Source: Elysia marginata (taxonomy: Eukaryota > Mollusca > Gastropoda > Plakobranchidae). Taken from it: DNA of 31,244 nt. Position numbers and translations under genes: made by a program. Positions 23,389 through 31,244 of the stretch are shown here, piece by piece. Below the pieces are notes generated by a model. The model was not told the DNA's origin. It saw only the letters and a program-made list of their open reading frames with translations, and searched no databases. Where the stretch lies: the NCBI GenBank assembly GCA_019649035.1, contig BMAT01007661.1, forward strand, positions 674,688 to 705,931, written 5' to 3'. Positions within the stretch are counted from its first letter, which is position 1; the number at the start of each line of letters is the position of its first letter.

Positions 23389-24464
23389 AATCTTATTTCA
23401 TTTTTTTTAAAACATTCACCATTCCATAACGAATATCCTGGAGTCTTCTCCCTAACAAAAAAAAAATCACACACACATTGCTTTGACAATAAAAAGTACA
23501 CCGGCATTTTTATTTCAGAAAGACGAAAACTAATTTAATTATCACATAAAACCTGATCTGAAGAATACATGTAGAACTAGAGTATTTAGTTTGAGCTTTA
23601 CAAGCCAAACTTCATTGCTTTGAGCAAAGAGAATTCACGAACACTAGCCTCTGTCCTTAGCAAGTACTACTGCGGTTCATTCAAATAAGGCAGGCATACT
23701 TGCTTGAAAAGTATGAACATTAGACATCAAATACCCCGTCTATAAAGTTTTTAGACCAATGTTAACCGCATATCTAAGTGATTTTATATCTTACGCCTCC
23801 AACTTTAGCTTAGTTAAGACGAGACTTTTATAAAGCATTTACTTATGATTGTAAGTACCGGTATGCGTACATGGTATATAAAAATCTTCCAGTAACAAAG
23901 TGCGTATAATATTGTTTTATATACACATGACAGTAAACAACATCATCTGATGATGCAGATAAAAAGGCGAAGGGTATCACAATACTTTTACATAAAATAT
24001 TTGTGTCGATAATACAGTAGCAGAGACCATTAACAAGGTATTCGCACTTATTTTTTACCAGAATCTTTTGAAGCTCATGAAAATGATATCTTTAATTATA
24101 AAAAAAAATACTAAATAATTAGCCACCAAAGACCTTCCTTTGATTTGACCGCTGATGTAAAACTTAATCAGAGACAGTACTTTTTATTCACAAGATTGCA
24201 GACAGGATGATATCCCAGAAAGATTTTTGACCCGTCTGCTTAATGCCTTACATTCCTGCCTCTGTTAAAAAATTACAGTATGTGTATCCAAAATACGGTA
24301 TGGCTGAGCAAAAAATGTGTCTTTGTGGCCTTTGTCCCGGAACCACCAGAACACAGCAAACCACCATCTCTCTTACATTTGATATATGGGGAAATCTGAT
24401 TTAGAACTAGAAAAACATTATTCTTGACATGTCCATTATACGGTAATACTTCAAGGCGGTGGGG
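23389..24464. other. 3' flank of the minus-strand gene
   Basis: No coding sequence recognised. On the - strand a polyadenylation signal AATAAA lies at 24188-24183, about 280 bases past the stop codon of the tyrosine-rich gene, and may mark its transcript end. Confidence 0.45.
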
Positions 24465-24637
24465 CTAATAGTTCCTCGGATTGGCTAAAATCTCCTTTGC
24501 ATTCTGATACTGTTCAAGATCCTCATAGAGGTCGCAGGCGACGGGTTCAGTTCCGTTCGCCTGAGCTGTAGGAGGAGGGGTGGTGACTGGCGCGGCCATC
24601 AGATTCCCCAGCTTTTTCTTGAAACTCTCGGTGGCAA
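24465..24637 (-). CDS. scaffold gene last exon G
   Basis: Begins after acceptor ttgtctccacag in phase 1 and reads VATESFKKKLGNLMAAP, then TTPPPTAQ, then DLYEDLEQYQNAKEIL, ending RNY and TAG. It adds three tyrosines, including YEDL and YQNA. The phase fit with exon F and the strong acceptor make this join convincing. Confidence 0.82.
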
Positions 24638-27600
24638 CTGTGGAGACAAAGATTTTAAAAAATGATCATACAGGATCACTAGCCAGGAAAAAAGCAACAG
24701 CAAATACACTATGGGGTCTACTTTTACTAGCTATGGTGCAAGTCTATGATTTCAATTGAACAAACTTGACTGGAATTTGGTATTTTGAAAAGCTACATGT
24801 AAGTCAAATTTATGCTCCTGAACCAAAAACATGTTTCAAAGGCCAAGAAACTGTATCTGGTATTACTTCAACTTGTTATTACACGGGTACTGAACCTCAT
24901 TTTATGATGCAAACAAAGAATGCATATGTATAAATTACTATGTTGTAGTTATGGAAATTTTTTAAAGTATTAACAAGTATAAATTGAACTTCCTTGACAA
25001 GGTACAAAATTAAAATTCATTATTGTTACAAAAAACGGAATTTGATCATTCTTTTTAAAAAGAGGAAAGAGTTTCTACTAAATGAGTATTGACTGCGTTT
25101 TTTGTAGTTTGCCATCCCTAATGTTCTATGATCAAATTAGGTTCACGACAGTCGGGTTTATTAATGCTGCCAACATTAATCATGTTTCTTCTTCACTTCA
25201 AAGTTCAAGTCTATTGTTTTTGACGTTTTAAAACAACAACAAAAGTTAAGCATGCAGAAACATCAACATAAAATGAATTAATAAAACGGACCTGGAAATA
25301 AGAACACCTTTTAGTTTCAAACAAGATATATAATAAATGTGCAATACAAAGGAAATTAGCTCAAATTTCACAATTTCCATTGTAAATCAAAGCCACCAAC
25401 GAGAAATAAAGTATTAAGCCTGCTTCACATAAAATCAGTCCTATAAGGATGAGGAATTTAATTTCCATTTAAATTTTCAGCAAATCGTTTAAATGAACCA
25501 GCAAAACCATCACCAAGTGTTATAGACGAAATTAAAATGAAAAAGAAAAAAAAACCGAACAAATAAAAGAACATCCATATCCACAGTGCCTTTTGCGAAT
25601 GAGTCGAAAAAAATAACCTGATAAATCAGTAGATTGGCGAGTTTCAGATTTGCTTCGGCACTTGGGTGACCTGTTTGGAGAAGATTGGTGTTCGCTGACG
25701 CCGCTAAAACTTCCTCTGGCCGCCTTTGCTGCCTTTATATCCTCATAGTTGGCAAACACATCAATGTACTGCGAAGCGATTGGTTCTATTTCCTTAACCT
25801 TGCTAGAAAGGTTCACCTCGGCATAATAGACGTCATGCAAGTTGCGCCCGAAACCTGAGATCGTTCTGGCCCGTTGCAGATCCCTAGGGCACACTTGTCT
25901 CTCTGCAGGTGTTTGCGCCTGGCCACTAAGACTCCGGCGTCGAGGACCGGTGCTTGGTTTGGGAGATGTCACTGGCTTATGTGTTGGAGGATTCCATTCT
26001 ATACCCTCGTAAATTTCATCAGATACAGATAAATCCAAAAGGTATGAACTTGAGGAGTGTTTTGTCAGATTCTTTGAAGTTTTGAAACAGATGCTCTGGT
26101 GGACTTGGTTCTCCTCTCTGTTGTCTGCTTTGCTGAGAACTTCAGGTTGTAACTGGGACATCATCTTCTCGCGACACTCATATTCAGTCTGAATACTGTG
26201 TCTACGACCTACGGATCTTCGACCAGAAATTTCTGAGACAGAAGCACGTTTAGTCTCTTCCATATGGCAAAATGTTTCCTTTGACTCAGGCAATTCTTTT
26301 TTAGTCTTTAACGCTCCATAAGAATCGATGAAACGCTCGTTAAAGTAAAGATTACTAGATAGATTGAAATTATCACATATATTGCTTGTAGATCGACAAA
26401 TATAGGAATGAGATTTTGGCTTGAGATGTCTCTCAGGGTTAGTGCCTGGTATTATGTTGTAACTGTTTGCTCCATTTAAAGGTTGCTCAATTGGCTCATA
26501 GGTCTCTGATACATTTGGATGATCTTTATACGTTTCTGTAAATAACATCATGCTGTTGAAGTACAGATTTGTGTCACTATCCTCGTCACATACGTTTTCT
26601 ACTGGCTCATAACTTTTCTCCTCTTCAACTGTATACTCGCAAGGTACATGGCACCCCCTACTGCTTGTCTCACTGTCGGCTATAGTGGGACTGAGCTCAA
26701 ATGATGACATATCAGCGTAGTTTATTTCTGCACTGCTCCAATCTTGGCGCTCTACATCCAAGCTCAAAGGTATGCTTTTTAAGGTTTTGATGTTAAGATA
26801 TGTGCCATCGTCATGTTCCTCTGTTTGGGAAGACATCACTTCTTGGCGCAACTGAGCATAGACAATGTCCTCCCGATCAAGTGCGACTGAAGTATGATCC
26901 TCAACAATTCTTTTACCCTCTATTTGTGGAGACGCATCGTTCGAGTTGTCAGATTGAGGATGAGAAAACAATGCTGTGTAGAGAATGAGTAACAGGATCA
27001 TGTTTACAAAACTGTTACACCTGTTGCAAGATAAGGGCTTATACAGGTGGTTCTACTATTGTCATGATTGCTTATCTACTTACTCGCTAAATTCCCGAGA
27101 AGATGTTGATTCCCCTTATGGAAACTTTACTGACACACACAAGAAACAAGTAACCCAGAGATTTTGTTATTATCTAAGATTCTCTGTTGCGGAGACAGTG
27201 TAAATAACACATTTTATGATCCCTAAAAGCAAAGAATAACAAGGCTCTCGATGAGACAAAAATAAGTTAGCTAAGGTGCAACTTACCCTCTTTATAAATT
27301 CGCCACAACTTAGTTGTTGAAGTAATACGTTTTATTTACAACTGCAACAATCCTCTGGTCACAGCTCTACTTTCGGCGACGATAGGATAGGAACACTACT
27401 GCGTTACGTGACTAGTATGCTGGACTGTGTTTGCTTTCTCAAACTTAGAAACACTGAAGCTAATGTCCGCAATGATATCGCAAAATATTACAAGAAATTC
27501 ACTGTAATCTATTGCTTTTAATATGCTTTTTAGTAAATCTTTTCAATTAATTATCCCCTCCCAGCTTTCAGATTTATCCCAGAGATCGGGCTTTTAATTG

Positions 27601-30600
27601 AACATCTGGCCTTGAAAAAAGTCAAGTGACAAATATCGGCAGATAAATAAATACTTGTCAGTTTTGCAAACGCAGTTTGACATCAATAATTCTAACTTGT
27701 AATCCATGTAACACGTATTCGTCTGTAAACGTACGATTATGTATGGCAGGTTTAGACTGTGTAGATTTCACTTGATTCTGATCGGCTGCTGGTATCGATG
27801 ACATCGATTTTGACAAGACTCCGATAGGTGATGGCTTGGGGGCAACTTCTGGTGCCTAATTTTGAAGATAAAAAGATAAACAACTTACATCATGTAGATA
27901 CACTTTTAAAAACATTAATACGAGTAATAATCATTTTTCGTTATATCAAAAATAGACAGATGCTTTAAATTCACAATCAGGTTAATACAAAACTCCAAAA
28001 TGACAGTAACATGAAGAAAATAGAGTTTTCAAAGAGCCTGTATTTTTGTGTATGCCTCTCTCCATCATATTTGAGGCTGGCTTCTTATACAATCATTAGC
28101 TTGCTCGTAATTAATCCTCATTTTGAAATCCGAAAATATCTGGCTAGGTTGACGTCAATGACAAAACAAGAGCGGAAACGCTAATTCTCTCAAACTATTG
28201 AATTGAAAGACTAAGAGAGAGACGGGGGCAAACAGAGAGAAAGCAGACAGACAGAGAGAGCATAAGAGAGAAAAAGGGCAGACAGAGAGAGACAGGGACA
28301 AAAAGAGAGAGAGAAACATACAGAGAGAGGCTGAGGGCAGACAGAGAGAGACGGAGACAAATAGAGAGAGAGCAGGCAGAAAGAGGCAGAGAGAGAAAGA
28401 GAGAGACACACACAGAGACAGAGAGATAGAAATAGAGATAGCAGTTTTGTTATATCTGATTTAAAATGTACCTAGTTTTACAAAACGTAAGGCTGAGAAA
28501 AACAGTAAGTTTTGGGAATTATAGCTCTTTTTTCTTTAAGGAAGGAAAACAAACATTGTGATTTGGGCCTTATTTTTCAACACATAGAAACGAATAACTT
28601 GATCAAAGTCTTCTTCCTTTTTAAGCTGCTGATGTGATTGTGACTTAAGCTAAGAAGCTGTCAATAGTACGACTTGCATTTTTAACGACCAAGGGCTGTT
28701 TGGTCACTCTCGCCGTAATGGCCGCCAACTCGTCCAGCGCACTAACAGATTCGGAGTTAGGGCGACTCATTTTTTTGGAGCCAGTTTCATCAGGAGTTGC
28801 TAGCGGGGACGGAAACTGAGACGCTGGTGGCTGAACACCATGAGATATAAAAAACATTGGTTAGAAACTATTGCCGTTTTCAATAATGTAGTACCAAACA
28901 TCAATTTCACATAAAACTACATTATCTTGTATACAACATATAAATAATTGTATAATTATTTATAAAATTCAGTTTATTTAGCAAACAAAGTATGACATGT
29001 AATATGAGCTTTTCTTTGACGGTTTATTTGTGCCCTTTATACACACCGATAATTCTAATGAAATTCGAAAAAAATTGCCAATCGATGTCAGGCGCCAATC
29101 TCTGCAAAATGACTATGTCTTTTGTGCGTCCTGTTAATATTTCGGTTTGCAAACCAATTTATACAAAAGATTCACAATAATCCATCATCGTTGGTATGTT
29201 GGTCTTGGTGTAAAAACTATCTATATAATCCTGCCTCGTAAAAAGAAAATATATGTAAATTTTTTTAATAAAGACTTTTCTTGCGAAATGGAACATTTAT
29301 AAGCCTGTTAAAAACAATAGCTTACAGGAGTGTTTTGTTGTGTTGGATCTCTTTGTCTGGCACTCGTGGGTTGCGCAGAACTTTCTTTAGTGTTCTGGGA
29401 CCCAGGGAGTGTGGTGAAGTTGGGACACGTTTTCATAGCACCTATCCCTGGTATGGCAGGCTCGCTGATTTTTCTGTTTAGACCTATAGCTTGTGTGATC
29501 ATGTGAAGCTCTGATTTCCCTGCTGTGGGATGGTTTGGGGGCAGCGGGGGAGCTTGCACTGTTGACATAAATCGAATCATGAAACTGGTTCGTCTAGAAA
29601 AAAAACATTTACACGTCTAAAATCATATTGAAGAATCATATGAATCTGTATTTAAATCATGATTTTAGGTAAAGTTGTGTGCTTCCGTATGATCTCCCGA
29701 ACCAAGCATTTTCCCAATCTTTCTTGTGGCGTCGTTTTATTTTATCCCAGTGCTTTCTAGCGTTAGGTACCATTTAAGCCGTATGTTTCACCTTCAGTCT
29801 TTCTTTAGCTTTATGTTTTGAAGTCTCAACCATACCCTTCATAATAGGACCTCTTTACATTCCCTGTTTTCACTTAAACATTTTAAATAAGATAATAGAT
29901 TGATGTCTGTCTCAATATCTCCATAGGTGTAACCTGGCCAGTTTAACTCCTTCTTACCTAACTTAAAAGTTACGGCCTAAAAGTTAATCTGATAGAAAAA
30001 TTAATACAAGACATCGGCAAAATGTTGAGGGTTTAGAAACTTGCGTAGGACAGTAAAGAATATGATGTGAAGGAGAGGCTGTTGGAACCTGTCCCAAATT
30101 AACTTTCAATGTATCAAAGTGTATCTCTGGAACAACTCTTACCTCTGTCTTCAGAAAAGCTCTTGATCATCGGAGCCTAAAATGTGGGGTGAAGACGAAA
30201 TACAAAAGAAACTTATGACTTGGTTGCAGATATCAAGATTTTGTTCCAAATTATGGATTTAGCAAAACACAGACGTGTCGTAACACACTGGAACGTCTCT
30301 TGAGAGAGGTCAGATGCCAACTACATGTACTTTACCATGGAATTTTTGTTATCAATGTAAAATAGGTGAAAAGAGGTTTTCATAAGTAGAAAAATCATTG
30401 CATAAAAACTGCTAATTAAATTTGAATAAAATGTTCAAGTTAGACCTGTACGCATATAGTGCATACACAGCTCACGTGTATCCAATGATTATGCTGATGA
30501 GGTGCTAATTATGCCATCGAGGTCACATTAGTATAAACTCTGACTTCAGTTTTTTTTTTAAATCAGTGAGAAAAGTGACCGAAATGCAAGAAACAATTTC

Positions 30601-30874
30601 GTCAAAATATAGATCTATATCTCAAGAATAAAATGGTTGTATTCAGGCTACAAAAGGTTTAATAAAATAATTTTACCCCTCTCCTCCCCCATCTTTCAAA
30701 ATAATGTTTGTATTGCTATTTTGTAGAATAACGACGCGCCTGATAGAAATGACGCCAGTGCTCTTAGTGTATGCGCTATACAGATGTTATCAATGTGATT
30801 TATTGAATATTTATTTTTATGTTCATTATAAACACTTACTCTGCTTCGAGGAGTTGCTTCATTGGCCTTTTTCA
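24465..30874 (-). CDS. tyrosine- and proline-rich signalling scaffold, multi-exon, 5' partial
   Basis: I do not recognise the family. Seven exons are proposed on the - strand: 30874-30840, 30176-30143, 29558-29326, 28830 to about 28708, 27855-27735, 26973-25618 and 24637-24465. The phases close throughout as drawn, but the 3' end of exon D and the 5' starts of exons C and F are the weaker choices. The product is rich in S, P, E, T and N, has no globular domain I can name and is probably disordered. It carries an APPLPP SH3-type motif, about 22 tyrosines mostly in SH2-type contexts (IVYAQL, VYYAEV, YxN four times, YADM) and basophilic sites (RRRSLS, RRHSI, KRASVS). The best reading is a docking protein or receptor tail for tyrosine-kinase signalling. 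The first exons lie beyond the right edge. Confidence 0.7.
24638..25617 (-). other. scaffold gene last intron
   Basis: A 980-base intron between exons F and G. No repeats or genes seen; AT-rich, with one TACATGTA palindrome at 24794. Confidence 0.7.
25618..26973 (-). CDS. scaffold gene exon F: large tyrosine-motif exon
   Basis: A 1356-nt exon from acceptor ctctacacag to donor CAG|GTTATT, phase 1 to phase 1, carrying 19 tyrosines. In order: IVYAQL (26860), YLNI (26800), NYADM (26719), SYEPVE (26611), NLYFNS (26563), TYEPIE (26500), NLYFNE (26347), EIYEGI (26011), VYYAEV (25825), YIDV (25768) and YEDI (25747). Motif pairs NLYFN and YEP(V/I)E occur twice. Basic Ser/Thr sites (KRASVS, RRSVGRRHSI, RRRSLSG, RARTISG) lie between them. 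The frame also opens at an ATG at 27001, but that hydrophobic start is more likely the splice-site pyrimidine tract. Confidence 0.85.
26974..27734 (-). other. scaffold gene intron between exons E and F
   Basis: Inferred intron of about 760 bases. The + strand open frame from 26985 has no gene-like features. Confidence 0.5.
27735..27855 (-). CDS. scaffold gene exon E
   Basis: Acceptor cttcaaaattag, then APEVAPKPSPIGVLSKS and on to KPAIHN. Donor C|GTACGT gives phase 1, matching the acceptor of exon F. Other in-frame GT sites occur nearby, so the 3' limit is provisional. Confidence 0.55.
28209..28437. repeat. degenerate GA/GACA purine array in an intron
   Basis: Imperfect GAGAGACA-type units over about 230 bases between exons D and E; in the transcript (- strand) it is CU-rich. 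Long SLSL-type open frames on the - strand here are artefacts. Confidence 0.92.
28708..28830 (-). CDS. scaffold gene exon D: Pro/Ser-rich
   Basis: Enters in phase 0 after acceptor ggtgttcag, reading PPASQFPSPLATPDETG then SRPNSESVSALDELAAITAR. The donor is uncertain: AGA|GTGACC at 28708 keeps phase 0 into exon E, but the frame stays open to a TAA at 28647-28645, so a longer exon or an alternative terminal exon is possible. Confidence 0.55.
29326..29558 (-). CDS. scaffold gene exon C: proline-rich segment
   Basis: Reads VQAPPLPPNHP, then a Ser/Thr/Pro/Gln-rich stretch ending QQNTP at donor CCT|GTAAGC, phase 0. The start chosen (acceptor gtcaacag) is the only one that keeps frame with exon B. 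A stronger pyrimidine-rich acceptor 35 bases upstream (exon start 29593) would break frame from exon B, so an extra unseen exon or a different splice is possible. Confidence 0.6.
30143..30176 (-). CDS. scaffold gene exon B (34 nt)
   Basis: A very small exon between acceptor cacattttag and donor GAG|GTAAGA. Only one of its frames is open: phase 0 in, phase 1 out, reading APMIKSFSEDR. Confidence 0.65.
30840..30874 (-). CDS. scaffold gene exon A (35 nt)
   Basis: A very small exon with a strong acceptor (tttcattttccag) and strong donor (AGA|GTAAGT). It enters in phase 1 and leaves in phase 0, reading KKANEATPRSR. A (CT)n tract of about 80 bases lies just upstream of its branch-point region. Confidence 0.65.
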
Positions 30875-30908
30875 CTGGAAAATGAAATTGAAAATAAGGG
30901 TGAGGAAA

Positions 30909-30932
30909 ATAAGAAAGAGAGGAAGAGAGAGA

Positions 30933-30988
<56 letters not shown>

Positions 30989-30991
30989 GAG
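30909..30991. repeat. (GA)n array upstream of exon A
   Basis: About 80 bases of nearly pure GA on the + strand, read as (CU)n in the - strand transcript, starting about 35 bases upstream of the exon A acceptor. Confidence 0.95.
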
Positions 30992-31194
30992 AACTGAAAC
31001 GGAAAGAGATATCCGAATAGATCATGAATGAACGTGTAGCAAAAATATATCACCACTAATAGTAAAAATATGGCGAGAAGCAAAAAAGCTTTACAAAAAG
31101 AGCGGTTTGCAAAAATGATGCAAGATAATCCCATGTATGTCCTATATTATTACCTTGACGGGTAAGGGTGAGAAATGATAAAGAAAATAAGAGT

Positions 31195-31207
31195 GTAAGA
31201 GAGAGAC

Positions 31208-31244
<37 letters not shown>
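31195..31244. repeat. (GA)n array at window edge
   Basis: GAGA/GACAGGCA units running off the right edge. Sequence between this array and 30991 shows no supported exon. Confidence 0.95.

Noticed and set aside
28155-28413. Ser/Leu/Cys-rich open frames on the minus strand, membrane-like
   Set aside because: They translate a CT-rich intronic array; three overlapping frames are open for the same reason.
29655-29774. Short minus-strand frame reading RKHWDKIKRRHKKDWENAW
   Set aside because: Protein-like composition, but only about 38 codons, no usable donor and not in phase with the neighbouring exons; kept only as a curiosity.
30859-31134. Hydrophobic minus-strand frame (LLLAIFLLLVVIYF) as a possible membrane segment of the scaffold gene
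   Set aside because: It runs into the CT array and has no in-phase splice sites linking it to exon A.

Overview
This is a eukaryotic nuclear window, intron-rich and AT-rich, from an animal and most likely a mollusc. The basis is spliced genes with GT-AG introns, a clear animal lysosomal-membrane gene, tRNA-headed SINE remnants, long GA/GACA microsatellites and a strong excess of the palindrome TACATGTA. The mollusc call is inference from sequence style; no marker gene fixes the taxon. There are no bacterial operons, rRNA genes or CRISPR arrays.

Two genes can be supported and they face each other tail to tail. The first (+ strand, 4613-14121, six exons) is the orthologue of glycosylated lysosomal membrane protein (GLMP). 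All six exons join in phase to give 434 residues: a signal peptide, a luminal domain with eight N-glycosylation sequons, one membrane span and a short tail carrying a GY-x-x-hydrophobic lysosomal sorting signal. The second (- strand, 24465 to at least 30874, cut by the right edge) is a multi-exon gene I cannot name. It encodes a long, apparently disordered protein with proline-rich segments, about 22 tyrosines largely in SH2-type contexts (two ITIM-like, four YxN, one YxxM) and several basophilic kinase sites. It looks like a phosphotyrosine docking scaffold or the tail of a receptor whose front lies outside the window.

Region by region: 1-4300 is gene-free, with microsatellites, a possible decayed retroelement and two minisatellites in inverted orientation about 0.9 kb apart. 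4300-14121 is GLMP; intron 3 holds an internally deleted mariner with intact ends and a SINE, and intron 5 holds a degenerate minisatellite, a LINE-like 3' tail, a tRNA-like head and a near-perfect 30-bp-stem hairpin. 14122-17643 is AT-rich downstream sequence with several polyadenylation signals. 17644-18277 is a pogo/Tigger-like DNA transposon whose core is an assembly gap (17845-18233). 18278-24464 is intergenic, with a LINE reverse-transcriptase remnant, an abutting terminal-inverted-repeat element and another SINE. 24465-31244 is the second gene, with CT/GA arrays in its introns.

The two genes show no evident functional link. The most novel item is the tyrosine-rich scaffold gene, with its 34-35 nt exons and several ambiguous splice choices. 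The foldback-like inverted minisatellites and the intronic hairpin are the best structural oddities. All similarity statements rest on recognition by eye.
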